From NCBI GenBank assembly GCA_946122785.1, contig CAMGYJ010000009.1:27749633-27813632 (forward strand): a stretch of DNA of 64,000 bases. Reading direction: 5' to 3'. Both the position numbers and the translations under genes were made by a program. Below the pieces are notes generated by a model. The model made no database searches and was not told the origin of the DNA. It worked only from the letters and a program-made list of their open reading frames with translations. Every line of letters starts with the position of its first letter. Position 1 is the stretch's first letter. Positions 44,834 through 55,545 of this stretch are shown piece by piece. The DNA is from Linum tenue. Taxonomy: Eukaryota; Streptophyta; Magnoliopsida; Malpighiales; Linaceae.

Positions 44834-46273
44834 TGCTGATTCGGGTCCAAATGTACACATTATACCCCTCATTTCTTGTCTGTTTTGTTTAGTAGATCAA
44901 CGTCCATCGACCTATTTTACGCTAGGTTGTGCTTGTTTTATTACATTTCAGGTCCTAGCACGTGTGGGAAGGTCGAGGACGATTTATGGGTCGATGGGAG
45001 GTCGAAAAGCGCCAAAAAGTGAAAGCAATATCCAAAGTCACAGTTTGGACGCAATTGTCATAGTCGCTAGAACATGACAATTGCCCAGTGACCCTGAAGC
45101 ACGGGCGCCAAGGAAAATAGCTGCAGTTCATGGTCCAAGCACCGAGTTCACGGGCGCCATGACCGTGAACTAGAATCGCAAACCGTGAACCGAAGTGCTT
45201 CCAGAGGAGTTTCAGAGGTTACTGATGCCAAGTCAGTTCACGGTCGTAAGACCGTGAACTTCAGCTCCAGACCGTGAAGTGTTGTAGTGGAATTGGTTCG
45301 AGTTCACGGTCCAGACTTTGAGTTCACGACCATGAACTCAGACCGTGAACAACCTTCGATCTGGGTATAAAAGGCAGCAGCGGAAGGAAGAAATGGAGAG
45401 CTGGTTTTTTGAGAGGGAATAGTTTCTTTCTTTAGGGTTTCGACCCAAAACACCAAAAGAGGTTCTAGAGACATAGAGTGGGTTCTTGAGTGATCTTGGA
45501 GCTTAATTGAAGGCATTGATCAAGTTTGGAAGCAAGGAATCAAGCCTAGAAGAAGAAGGGGAAGATCTTGGGCTCCAATTTATAATCTCTCTCCTCTCTC
45601 TAGAAACTCACCCCCTTCTCTTGGGTTTAAGAACCCTAGGTCTAGATTTTGATTTATATTGATGTATGTGACACATTCCATATTTGATTGATGATTTTAC
45701 TTAATTGATGGATGTTTTCATAAATGACATGAGTTGGGTTTCCATTTTCATGTATTGAGCTTTTGACCTAGGAGGGAGAAAATCCCCTTAGACCCATTAT
45801 TGGTGTCTTCGGGTTACTCATCACCCTATATCGTCTGAGTAATCCCCGGGGGAGTCGATTCCATCAATCTCCTACGATATAGGGTTGCCCTAGGTTGAAT
45901 AGAGCCTACCACATTCATCGATTCGTCGTTCCGGGTCCGTCCCAAGAGAGTTCATCTCATAACGCTAGGATAGTGGGTCGATCGAACTAGGACGATACTC
46001 AACATCAATCCAAAGGTCGGAAATAGGGGGATTTAACCCAAGGGAGCTCCAAACCTTGTAAATATCTAGGTTAGTGGATAGTCTAGGTTGTTAGCTTAGT
46101 TTTCCTAATCACTACTCTAGTTTGGCTAGATAACAAACCCTAAACCTGAAGTAGGTTAAGCCTATATCCCCGTGGTACGATAAAATCGTATTGTTTGCTT
46201 GCCCTATGCTGCAACCGGTCGTCGGTTATACTTGGCCGGCGATTTCCGATTGCGATGTATTGAGAACGAGTCA
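44834..46273 (+). repeat. Left LTR of the outer Athila-like element
   Basis: It begins about TGCTGATTCGGG (start inferred from alignment with the inner LTR) and ends GAACGAGTCA at 46273, about 1440 bp. The conserved block ACGCTAGGTTGTG...ACATTTCAGGTCCTAGCAC is shared with the inner LTRs. A TATA box TATAAAAG lies at 45366-45373, just downstream of an array of GTTCACGGTC/GACCGTGAAC words. The primer binding site follows at 46280-46297. Confidence 0.75.
45066..45352. repeat. Palindromic GTTCACGGTC word array in the outer LTR
   Basis: About nine full or near copies of GTTCACGGTC or its complement GACCGTGAAC within 290 bp, including the perfect stem-loop GTTCACGGTC-GTAA-GACCGTGAAC near 45236-45259. 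It ends about 14 bp before the TATA box. Confidence 0.8.
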
Positions 46274-46445
46274 AGTTTTTGGCGGCGTTGTCGAGGTCCT
46301 CTTCTAGGTTATTTGCAAAAGGGTTAGGTCGTTACTTTAGCAGTTTTATTTTATGTTTTGTGTTTGTTGACCCACTCTTCTCTTGAAGGTGGTTCGTGTT
46401 TGTTTGATTTTATTTTTATTTTTTTTGTCGTTGTAGGTTAAATCA

Positions 46446-47700
46446 TGGATCCCAATGGCTTCTACAACATGCGGGGGTATCCACAACCACCCGAATGGGG
46501 GTACCATGGAGCTTCATGGAATAGTCAACAAGGGGGAAGCCAAGGAATCGGGTTCTATGATCAACCTCCCTTCCAAGAACAAGAACCATACCAATGGTGA
46601 TATGAAGAGGCGTCACCATATAAAGAAGATTTCCCTCCACAAGTCGAGGAGAAGTCCATGTTGGAGTTGGCAATGGAAACTTTCATGGGACAATCCTCAA
46701 GACCATTTGCCACTCCAAAATCGGAGCCAAAGAGCCAATTGGAGCTCATGGTGGAGTGGGTTGCTCAAGGCACCGATGAAGGGTGCTTGAACTTGGATCT
46801 CCCACAACCCAAAGTGAAGTCCAAGTTGGAGCTTGCCATGGAGAAATTTGAAAGAACAAGCTCCAACACGGATTTCCAACCCATCCCTCCTCCCGGTTTG
46901 ACATTGGAAGAGACGGTGGCACGAGCTTGTGCAAGTTATCGCCTCTCATCATTGGAGGAGAAGGAGGAGGTTGAAAGGGAGACCAATGAGAACCTTGGTG
47001 AGCAAAGAGAACACATCCCGGAATGCACCCGAGATTATGTGGAGCAATCAAGTCCTTTGGTGGTTGACCCCATTCCCCCGTCTTCCGCTTCGAGCTTTGA
47101 AGAGACAAGCACAAATGAGGAGATGCAAGAGGATCGTGTTCAAGAAATTGCTTGGAAACTTGCTCTCCATTCTGTGCTTGAGGAAGAGCGGTAAAAGGAA
47201 CGAAGGAAGGTTGTGGAGAAGGAAGTGATCGAAAAGAAGAGGAAGATCGTGATTGTTCCCACGGGGAGGAACACATTTTTGAAGAAGGAAGGGAGGTTGA
47301 GGAAGAAGGAGAAGGAGAAGGAGAAAGTGGTGTCCTAGATGAGGACGAGGTCGTGGTGGATGAAGCATCCACAAGTTATAAGTACTATCAAGGCTTTCCA
47401 CCCGACCTTGACGCGTTACTTGAGAAGGACCCATTTGCGGCTCTTTGCCAAGCCAGGGCAAAGCCATCGGCGATCCCTCCTGGTGGATGCGATGGGGGCA
47501 AATCAATGATGTATTACATCGTATGGGGCAAAGAGAAGGACGGAGAAGGAATGAATAAGAGGTCTCGTGGGTGGAGCCTCATGACAACTCAAGTTCACGA
47601 GCCCTCAATCATGGGTTCGTCCAAAGCTCGTGACTTGAGACACCACCTCACCGATGAGAACCTCAACATCAAGGAGGTTCTTGGGTGGACCGAAACTTGA
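46446..47700 (+). pseudogene. Single ORF of the outer element, broken
   Basis: It starts MDPNGFYNMRGYPQPPEW like the inner ORF (MDPHGFSNHWGYPPPSEW) and ends NLNIKEVLGWTET like the inner end NLNFKEVLAWTET. Two in-frame stops (near 46600 and 47192) and a frameshift between about 47.2 and 47.3 kb disrupt it. Repeated KSMLELAME/KSKLELAMEKFE segments are present in the middle. The ATG follows a TTGTAG-type splice acceptor-like sequence, also present in the inner element. No known domain. Confidence 0.72.
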
Positions 47701-47853
47701 AGAGCAAACATCCGGCTCACGACGTTAAAGAAGTGCTTGGTAGGAGGCAACCCAACCATCAACGGTTTGCATCTCTTTTCCTTTCAATAAGAAGACCATT
47801 GGAGAGCTATTGGTGGTGTTTTCCGTCTCCTTGCTCTTCCGGATCTCACCCGC

Positions 47854-49328
47854 TGATGACTCGGTATTTGCACATGTTTTCCCCTTTGTTTCTTGATTGT
47901 TTGAGCTTGAATTACCGTGTCTGTGGCCTATTTTATGCTAGGTTGTGTTCCTTTGTCACATTTCAGGTCCTAGCACATAAAGTGAAGCATAGGCGCAAGT
48001 TTCAAGTCAATCAGAGATCAATTGGCGATTCGGGAGCAGAAACTCGGGCATGACCTGAAGAAGAATTGATTTTTACCTCACTTTATGGACAGAGAATCAT
48101 GCAAGCTTGTTATGAAACGAAAGAGGACGAGACTACGAGCGTCTGGGATCAAACGGCGACTGATTCGGAGTCCGGACGAGGGAGAAACGAAGCATTAAAC
48201 AGAGGCTGAGCAAGCTGCACGGGCAGACCAGGGAGGCGCACGGCCGTGCAACATATAATTCTGGCCGTGCGCTCTCTGCCGAGGCCTTGCACGGGCAAAA
48301 TCCAGCCTTGCACGGCCGTGCACCTGGCCGTGCAAGATGGCTGAGATCGATAAAGTGAAACGGTGCGTTTTGAGGGTGCACGGCCAGAATGGTGTTGTGC
48401 ACGGCCGTGCACCTGGCCGTGCAACTCGGGGAAGCCTGTTTTTAAGCCTAATCCGAGCCAAAAGGGGGGAGAGCTGGGTTTTGGATCCCAAACACCCAAG
48501 GGACGAACCCTAGAGAGAGAGAGCGACTTGGGAACATTCTTAGAGCTATTTTGGAGGATTTCTTCGCCATTGAAGCTCGGGAATCAAGCTTGGAGATGGA
48601 GATTGAAGATCTAGATCAGATTTCTGCAGTCTCTCTCTTCTCTATGGAGTAACTTCCCTTCACTTAGGTTTTGAGGAACCCAAGTTCCATGAGTTAGGAT
48701 CTTTCTTGTATGAAGTTTTGGATGCTATACTGTTTGATTATAATCGATTGAGGCATGATTTATTGAGTCAATTGGATCTTGATCAAATTCTCTTGATTTC
48801 TGCTTTAACCTATGATAGATAGAATCTGATTAGGTTAAGAGAGCTTCCTTGATTGATAGTAGTGAATTGGTTGTGCGAGAGTCAATCAATTCACTGCTTT
48901 GTACTGGAACTCATTCCAATAGTGGAGATCTGTGTGAATCGCCTTAGCAGTCTATCCCGGTGAAGGCTAGTCACCTGCCGGGTATTCTGTCTGAGAGGGC
49001 TTGGTCAGCTTAAGAGATTCCAAGCTAATTTAGGATCTTCCGCAGTTTAATCAACAGTAGATCAACCAAAGGTAATTGCAACTTGGACCTAATTGAGGAG
49101 CTAGGGGGAATCATACCTAAGTGAGTTCCCAACTTGTAATTAGTAGAGTAGTCAGTAGAGTAGTTTATCAATCAATCCTTAATCTAGTTTGCTAGATAAT
49201 GAACTGAAGCTGAGTAATAGTAACTCTAGAGACCCGTGGATTCGATATTTATTACTTGTGCCACTATACTGCAGTCCCTTTCATTGGTTACACTTGGCCA
49301 TTGTTAGGTGTTGTGTTTTAGCGTGTCA
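47854..49328 (+). repeat. 5' LTR of the inner element
   Basis: 1475 bp, pairs with 51966-53440. Contains the GCACGGCCGTGC array at about 48215-48425. Confidence 0.93.
48215..48425. repeat. Palindromic GCACGGCCGTGC array in the inner 5' LTR
   Basis: Three perfect 12-bp palindromes GCACGGCCGTGC plus several GGCCGTGCAA/TTGCACGGGC half-sites within 210 bp, in the same LTR position as the arrays of the outer and third LTRs. Repeated at 52327-52537 in the 3' LTR. Confidence 0.82.
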
Positions 49329-49334
49329 AGTTTT

Positions 49335-49352
49335 TGGCGCCGTTGCCGGGGA
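49335..49352 (+). promoter_or_regulatory. Primer binding site of the inner element (tRNA-Asp type)
   Basis: TGGCGCCGTTGCCGGGGA, six bases inside the 5' LTR, an 18-base match to the complement of the plant tRNA-Asp 3' end as I know it. Confidence 0.8.
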
Positions 49353-49467
49353 CTTTCTAGATTATTAGGAAAGGCAGAAGTTTGTTACTTTAGCTTTTTT
49401 TTCTTTTCTTTTCCACCCTTGCTTTTCACTTGGGTGTTTTTTGTTTTTGTTGGTGCAGATCTGAATC

Positions 49468-50595
49468 ATGGATCCTCATGGCTTCTCCAACCATTGGGGG
49501 TATCCACCACCATCCGAGTGGTATTACCCCGAGACCCCCTGGAGCAATCAAGGAGGAGAAGACTATGGATTCGGGTTTCAGTACCAACCCCCATCCTACG
49601 AAGAACAATCAGACCCCTGGGTATTTCAAGAACAATCTCCTTATCAAGAAGAATTCCTCCATCAGCCAGATCCAAACTATCACTTGAGGCTTCTCGTGGA
49701 CCAGATTGCTCGAGTACCTGAGACATCCTTTCCAAAGATGGATATCCCAGACAATGCCCAAACTGGGTTCTCCTACCGTGAAACAGAGGAGACCCTCCTG
49801 AGCATAAAGAAGAGCCTCGAGGATCTTGAGAAAGCTTATGCACAACCTGCTCAAGATCACCCTTCTGCTATCATACTAGAAGAGGAGGAGGAAGACGAAG
49901 GCTACAAGGACATTGTGGAGCAAACAGAAGTTATCACGGAGAGCTCCCGTGAAGATCATGATCAAGAATGTCCTATCGTAGCCGACCACACCTTCCCACA
50001 TCCCAAACTGAGCTTTGAAGAGGCGGGCATGAGTGAGGAGATGCAAGAAAATCTCATGAAAGAAATTGCTTGGCAACTTGCTCTCCAATCCGTGCTAGAA
50101 GACGAAGAGCAAGAAAGGGTTCAGAAAGAAGTTGTGGAGGATGACGAAAGTGAAGCAGGAGGAGTTCTTGATCATTTCCCAGGGGTGATACCATATGAAC
50201 AAGGAAGGGAGGTTGACGAAGCAATTGGCGTCCAGGCTGAGGACGAAGTTGAGGTGGAAGAGGCCTGCACCGGCCATGAGTTGCATGTGATATCTCCACC
50301 AAACGTCGAGGAACTACTTAGCAAGGACCCATTTGCAGTGTCTCTTTGCCAGACCAAGGCCACTTCGACATCGGTCCCTCTTGGTGGACGCGATGGTGGT
50401 CAATCGATGTTGTCATATCTGGTTTGGGGCAATGAGACGAGAGAAGAGAAGAAGAGGTCTCGAGGGTGGAGACTTCATCTGCATCAAGTGCACGAGCTTC
50501 CATCACCTGTCATACCGCATGCTCGTGACTTGAGACTCCACCTCATAGATGAGAACCTCAACTTCAAGGAGGTTCTAGCATGGACCGAAACTTAG
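49468..50595 (+). CDS. Single acidic ORF of the inner element
   Basis: 375 aa, intact. An aromatic/proline/glutamine-rich N-terminus (YPPPSEWYYPETPW), an acidic middle with glutamate runs and probable helices (about residues 110-260, with MQENLMKEIAWQLALQSVLE), and a conserved C-terminal part (LLSKDPFAVSLCQ, KRSRGWRLHLHQVHE, HARDLRLHLIDENLNFKEVL). The broken relative in the outer element shows the same order. No zinc knuckle, protease or RT. It occupies the gag position, but I do not recognise it as gag. It may support packaging or mobilisation by an autonomous Athila partner. A TTGGTGCAG acceptor-like site lies just before the ATG, suggesting a spliced leader. Confidence 0.75.
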   Translation: MDPHGFSNHWGYPPPSEWYYPETPWSNQGGEDYGFGFQYQPPSYEEQSDPWVFQEQSPYQEEFLHQPDPNYHLRLLVDQIARVPETSFPKMDIPDNAQTGFSYRETEETLLSIKKSLEDLEKAYAQPAQDHPSAIILEEEEEDEGYKDIVEQTEVITESSREDHDQECPIVADHTFPHPKLSFEEAGMSEEMQENLMKEIAWQLALQSVLEDEEQERVQKEVVEDDESEAGGVLDHFPGVIPYEQGREVDEAIGVQAEDEVEVEEACTGHELHVISPPNVEELLSKDPFAVSLCQTKATSTSVPLGGRDGGQSMLSYLVWGNETREEKKRSRGWRLHLHQVHELPSPVIPHARDLRLHLIDENLNFKEVLAWTET

Positions 50596-51965
50596 GAGCC
50601 ATCGTCCGGCTCACGACGTGAAAGAAGCGCTTGTTGGGAGGCAACCCAACCAGTCGGTTTGCATTTCTTTCTCTATTTCTCCTCGGTTGAGTCCGTTTTG
50701 TTATTTGATTTTAGAGTCAATAACTCAACCTTTGTGAGATTTTGTGTGGTGTTTGTGTTCTGATTACTCTCTCTTCCTGGAATGCACCGCCTGCCCCGTC
50801 CACCATCATTCACCCTTGATCTGGTAACTTCGTTCTACCCTCCTTATCGTTCCTCCATTGAGGCCAATGTCGTGCTTAAGTGTGGGGGGATGTTCGATTA
50901 TGTATGCGGGTGAATGTTTGGCTGTTTGTGTGCTTGGAGCCTAGTCCACTGTCCAAATTTTTAAATTTGAGGGCTCCAAGTACGTGTTTCCTTGCAAATT
51001 GCCTGCTCAGTATGCTTTGAATTGACAGTCTCTATAGTAATGTGCAACCTAGGGAGGTAGTGTAGCACTATGGAGGATGTTGAAGTATAAGATTTTTCCT
51101 ATCTAGCTCTCTGCTGTGTCAGTTGATTTTGTGAATTAGTGGAGCTAAGACCGTTGAATTCATGTGGTAATGGTGACTCTATTTGGATTGTGTTATGGAC
51201 TCGTGTATCGAACAGGGTGCTCATATGGAAAATGGGAAGCAGTTGGTCCTCCATGTCAAAATCATTAAATCTTAAACATGGGGTAAGCCCAACGTGTGTG
51301 GCACCGTTCATTGCACAAAATCGGGTTTTGGAAGAGATTTTAGTGATCCTTAGTGGGGTACTCCTACAAGGTGAAGCTAAGCTGTCTCTAGCACAAGTAA
51401 AACTTCCACCCGTTGAGCGGTTTGCCTACTCGAGGATGTGTTTTTAAGGGCACGGATAGAGCTTCCGACCCCCCTTAATTTCATTGACCCTCCACACGAG
51501 TTGAGGAAAAGGAGTTAAAAGAAGTACTCTGGCGAGCGCCAGATGTACAGAAATTGCTCTTGCTCGACTAATAAGGGTCGACCGTGCAAAAGACTGCAGT
51601 TGGAACTCCACCAAATGAAAGAAAAAATGTAAATGAAAGTGAGAAAAAGGGGTTCCAACGGTGAAATGAAGTGAAAGAGCACCCCGGTACAACGAGTCCT
51701 TGGTTGTGAATGGTGTGAGTCCCTTTATCCATGAACTGACTGTCTTACTTCTACTTTTTCTCATGATCCTGGCTTGAGTCTAGTACTCGCATTGAGAGAG
51801 ATAGGGAACGTCTTAGAAGACCAGTTGACCTCGTAAGCTGCTATATGATCTGGGAAATCCTCTACCGACGATCGGGGTTGTATGTTGCTATAGAGCTCTG
51901 GAGAGTTGCATTGGTTTGAGTTAGGTTTGCTTGGGGACAAGCAAACAGTTAAGTGTGGGGGGATT
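50596..51965 (+). other. Non-coding 3' region of the inner element
   Basis: It begins with the AAGCGCTTGTTGGGAGGCAA block common downstream of coding regions in plant Ty3 elements, contains TTAAGTGTGGGGGGAT (near 50875) and a GGGGACAAGCAAAC stretch before the polypurine tract. No coding frame that I can support. Confidence 0.6.
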
Positions 51966-53440
51966 TGATGACTCGGTATTTGCACATGTTTTCCCCTTTG
52001 TTTCTTGATTGTTTGAGCTTGAATTACCGTGTCTTTGGCCTATTTTATGCTAGGTTGTGTTCCTTTGTCACATTTCAGGTCCTAGCACATAAAGTGAAGC
52101 ATAGGCGCAAGTTTCAAGTCAATCAGAGATCAATTGGCGATTCGGGAGCAGAAACTCGGGCATGACCTGAAGAAGAATTGATTTCTACCTCACTTTATGG
52201 ACAGAGAATCATGCAAGCTTGTTATGAAACGAAAGAGGACGAGACTACGAGCGTCTGGGATCAAACGGCGACTGATTCGGAGTCCGGACGAGGGAGAAAC
52301 GAAGCATTAAACAGAGGCTGAGCAAGCTGCACGGGCAGACCAGGGAGGCGCACGGCCGTGCAACATATAATTCTGGCCGTGCGCTCTCTGCCGAGGCCTT
52401 GCACGGGCAAAATCCAGCCTTGCACGGCCGTGCACCTGGCCGTGCAAGATGGCTGAGATCGATAAAGTGAAACGGTGCGTTTTGAGGGTACACGGCCAGA
52501 ATGGTGTTGTGCACGGCCGTGCACCTGGCCGTGCAACTCGGGGAAGCCTGTTTTTAAGCCTAATCCGAGCCAAAAGGGGGGAGAGCTGGGTTTTGGATCC
52601 CAAACACCCAAGGGACGAACCCTAGAGAGAGAGAGCGACTTGGGAACATTCTTGGAGCTATTTTGGAGGATTTCTTCGCCATTGAAGCTCGGGAATCAAG
52701 CTTGGAGATGGAGATTGAAGATCTAGATCAGATTTCTGCAGTCTCTCTCTTCTCTATGGAGTAACTTCCCTTCACTTAGGTTTTGAGGAACCCAAGTTCC
52801 ATGAGTTAGGATCTTTCTTGTATGAAGTTTTGGATGCTATACTGTTTGATTATAATCGATTGAGGCATGATTTATTGAGTCAATTGGATCTTGATCAAAT
52901 TCTCTTGATTTCTGCTTTAACCTATGATAGATAGAATCTGATTAGGTTAAGAGAGCTTCCTTGATTGATAGTAGTGAATTGGTTGTGCGAGAGTCAATCA
53001 ATTCACTGCTTTGTACTGGAACTCATTCCAATAGTGGAGATCTGTGTGAATCGCCTTAGCAGTCTATCCCGGTGAAGGCTAGTCACCTGCCGGGTATTCT
53101 GTCTGAGAGGGCTTGGTCAGCTTAAGAGATTCCAAGCTAATTTAGGATCTTCCGCAGTTTAATCAACAGTAGATCAACCAAAGGTAATTGCAACTTGGAC
53201 CTAATTGAGGAGCTAGGGGGAATCATACCTAAGTGAGTTCCCAACTTGTAATTAGTAGAGTAGTCAGTAGAGTAGTTTATCAATCAATCCTTAATCTAGT
53301 TTGCTAGATAATGAACTGAAGCTGAGTAATAGTAACTCTAGAGACCCGTGGATTCGATATTTATTACTTGTGCCACTATACTGCAGTCCCTTTCATTGGT
53401 TACACTTGGCCATTGTTAGGTGTTGTGTTTTAGCGTGTCA
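51966..53440 (+). repeat. 3' LTR of the inner element
   Basis: 1475 bp, pairs with 47854-49328. The CCCGC target duplication follows. Confidence 0.93.
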
Positions 53441-54856
53441 CCCGCCCTCCGCTCCCGATCACCAACATTCACAACTTGTCCGGTAACATCGTTCTACCTC
53501 GTTATTTTACGCCATTAAGGGCAATGTCGAGCTTAAGTGTGGGGGGGGGGGGTAGTCCATTATGCTTGTGTGTGTGAATGTTTGGTGTGATTTTGAATGC
53601 TTTGGAGACTAGATGTATGCCCAAATTTTTAAAATTTGAGGGCCCCAAGCATAGCAACTTCTACATTTGCATGATCATAGAGGCACCTTTGGTGGTTTGT
53701 TTTGAATCTCGTGGTTATTAGCACTGTCTATGGATTATTTGCTTGTGATTGTGTGCTCCCATGATGATGACTGAGGCATGTATTAGGTTTGTGCATAGGT
53801 TCATTTCTCATGTGTTTGTGAACCTATAGATGTTTTGAATCGATTACTTGCTTTTCACAGTTGCCTATGCATCGAGTTTAGGGAATTAGAACGAATGATT
53901 GAGCACCTAGGTAGCCATGTGAGACTTGTGACGTTCATTTCGTTCTTATGCGATAGATCCCCCTTTACATGATGTGTAGCATTCACGTTGTTGCTAGCAA
54001 GGAAGATGGAGGCATAGGTTTAGTCCACGACCCAAAATTTGACTTGTCCCGATTGCATTATCCTCTAGTCACTCCTTTTGAGTTGTGTGTCTAAGGGTCA
54101 TTCTCGTGTTAGGTAGCTCCCGCTACTTGAGCTTGATTGATTTATATAGAGCGACCCTATTTTCGTCGTGTCTACATCGTTATTGATGTCACACTTGTCT
54201 TTGGAAGCTCCATTCATACCATTTGAGTTTAAATGAGGTTCCACATGAGTGATTTGTGTATGGTTTTGCTAAGAATGTTAAGTAATTGTGGAGGTAGGTC
54301 TTAAAAATGAGCATTGTTCCTTAAGTTCCAAAATATGGCATGTGTATATAGCTCTCTATATCCCCAAAGAAAAGAGAAAAGAAAAGCAAAAGGAATAAAA
54401 AAATCAATAAGGGGGCAAAGAAGAAAAGAGATTGGTCACCAAAAATATAATAAATGTTGAACATGCTCTTAGAAGTGTTGCTTAGCATGCAAGCTTTAGG
54501 AACACTTACATGTTGTTTTCCTACCACACTCTAGTGCTTGAAATTGAATAGCAAATGTAGAAAGAAAGATTGTTGTGAATGGTTTGCTGAGTGGTTGTGG
54601 TTTAGAATTTAGGGAAGTATGGTTTTTGGCCGTTGTGAGTGTCATTGTTTGTCGAGGAAGGTTCTAGATTGAAGCTAAAGAACCTTGTACTTTGGTTCTA
54701 GGTTGAAGTTGTGGAACCTCACAAAATACGTGCCACCACCCAAAAAGCATTTTTCTCATGTCCTAGACCCTATCCAGTCATTTGAACCTGTGTCTAAGAC
54801 CTCCGGACAAGCTAGCAATGACACCCATCTTGTGAACTCTAACATTTAGAGTTTAC
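53441..54856 (+). other. 3' internal region of the outer element
   Basis: Non-coding. Shares AAGTGTGGGGGG (53.53 kb, here a longer G-run) and AATTTTTAAAATTTGAGGG with the inner element's 3' region. No gene seen. Confidence 0.5.
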
Positions 54857-55288
54857 TGATAGACCAATAATTACACATGTTTATACATCCATTCTTGAGC
54901 CGTTTGAGAGTCGATTCTCGTGTTTTAAGCCGATTTCACGCTAGGTTGTGTGTTTATGTCATATTTCAGGACTTGGCGTTGACGTGAAGGCGAGGAAAAG
55001 AGTATCGGGTAAAAAGGAGGACGATGGAGTAGAAGGGTGCTGGAGGAGCAAAATACCCGGCCATGAGTAATAATACCCGGCCGGGTAAATCTCTAAGAGA
55101 GACCAGGGAAAACCATTTTTTGGACGTCGAGAAATAGGAGGGGTCCCGGCCAGGGAGCAAAAATACCCGATCGGGTATTCTGGACCTCGATCGGGTATTA
55201 ACCCTGTACCGCTGCGTTGCGTTTCAAAATCCCCGGCCGGGCACCTGAAATACCCGACCGGGGATCGCGAACAACTGGGTTTTAAGTA
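54857..55288 (+). repeat. Truncated third Athila-like LTR
   Basis: It starts TGATAGACCAATAATTACAC and has the shared ACGCTAGGTTGTGTG...ATATTTCAGGACTTGGC block, then a third palindrome array (55.04-55.27 kb): ACCCGGCCGGGT, ATACCCGATCGGGTAT and related words. It is cut near 55288 by another repeat. It differs strongly from the outer and inner LTRs, so it represents a third subfamily. Confidence 0.68.
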
Positions 55289-55545
55289 TAGGTGTCAAAA
55301 CAGAACCCGACCCACATAACCCACCTGACCAACCCGGCCCGTAACCCGCCCGCAACCCGAATTGACTAAAAGTCAATGACCCGCAACCTGCCCGACCCGC
55401 AACCCGATTGACCCGCAACCCGATTAACCTGCAATCCGAATAACCCGCAACCCGTTTAACCCAAACTCGATTGACTCGTAACCCGATTGACCCACAACCC
55501 AATTGACCCGAATCCGACTAACCCGCAACCCGCCCGATTGACCTA
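55289..55545. repeat. AACCCGATTGACCCGC minisatellite-like array
   Basis: About 10-14 imperfect units of roughly 16-19 bp built from AACCCG and TTGACCCG, after TAGGTGTCAAAAC. This is the style of subterminal repeats at the end of a plant hAT-like MITE; no matching right end found. Confidence 0.55.

Larger units (their letters stand above)
47854..53440 (+). mobile_element. Inner Athila-like non-autonomous LTR element, intact ORF
   Basis: 5587 bp with 1475-bp LTRs at 47854-49328 and 51966-53440, starting TGATGACTCGG and ending GCGTGTCA, about four visible differences. Perfect target duplication CCCGC at 47849-47853 and 53441-53445. The primer binding site TGGCGCCGTTGCCGGGGA at 49335-49352 matches the tRNA-Asp type used by Athila-group Ty3 elements. 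The polypurine tract GTGTGGGGGGATT is at 51953-51965. It has one ORF and no pol, and is inserted in the outer element. Confidence 0.94.
44834..54856 (+). mobile_element. Outer Athila-like non-autonomous LTR element, interrupted
   Basis: Left LTR, decayed tRNA-Asp-type primer site (TGGCGGCGTTGTCGAGGT), one broken ORF (46446-47700) and then a non-coding 3' region. An inner element is inserted at 47854-53440. The 3' region resumes at 53441 with AAGTGTGGGGGG and AATTTTTAAAATTTGAGGG, both matched in the inner element at 50.9 kb. A matching right LTR is not found; a different LTR fragment follows at 54857. Confidence 0.7.

Noticed and set aside
46746..47506. Long minus-strand ORFs opposite the outer element's ORF
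   Set aside because: Shadows of an acidic, glutamate-codon-rich plus-strand ORF; the plus strand matches the inner element's protein.
48133..48502. Overlapping ORFs across the LTR palindromes, repeated at 52245-52611
   Set aside because: They follow the GCACGGCCGTGC repeats inside an LTR and have no family similarity.
55289..55545. CRISPR-like array
   Set aside because: Units are contiguous and degenerate without spacers, and the DNA is a plant nuclear genome.
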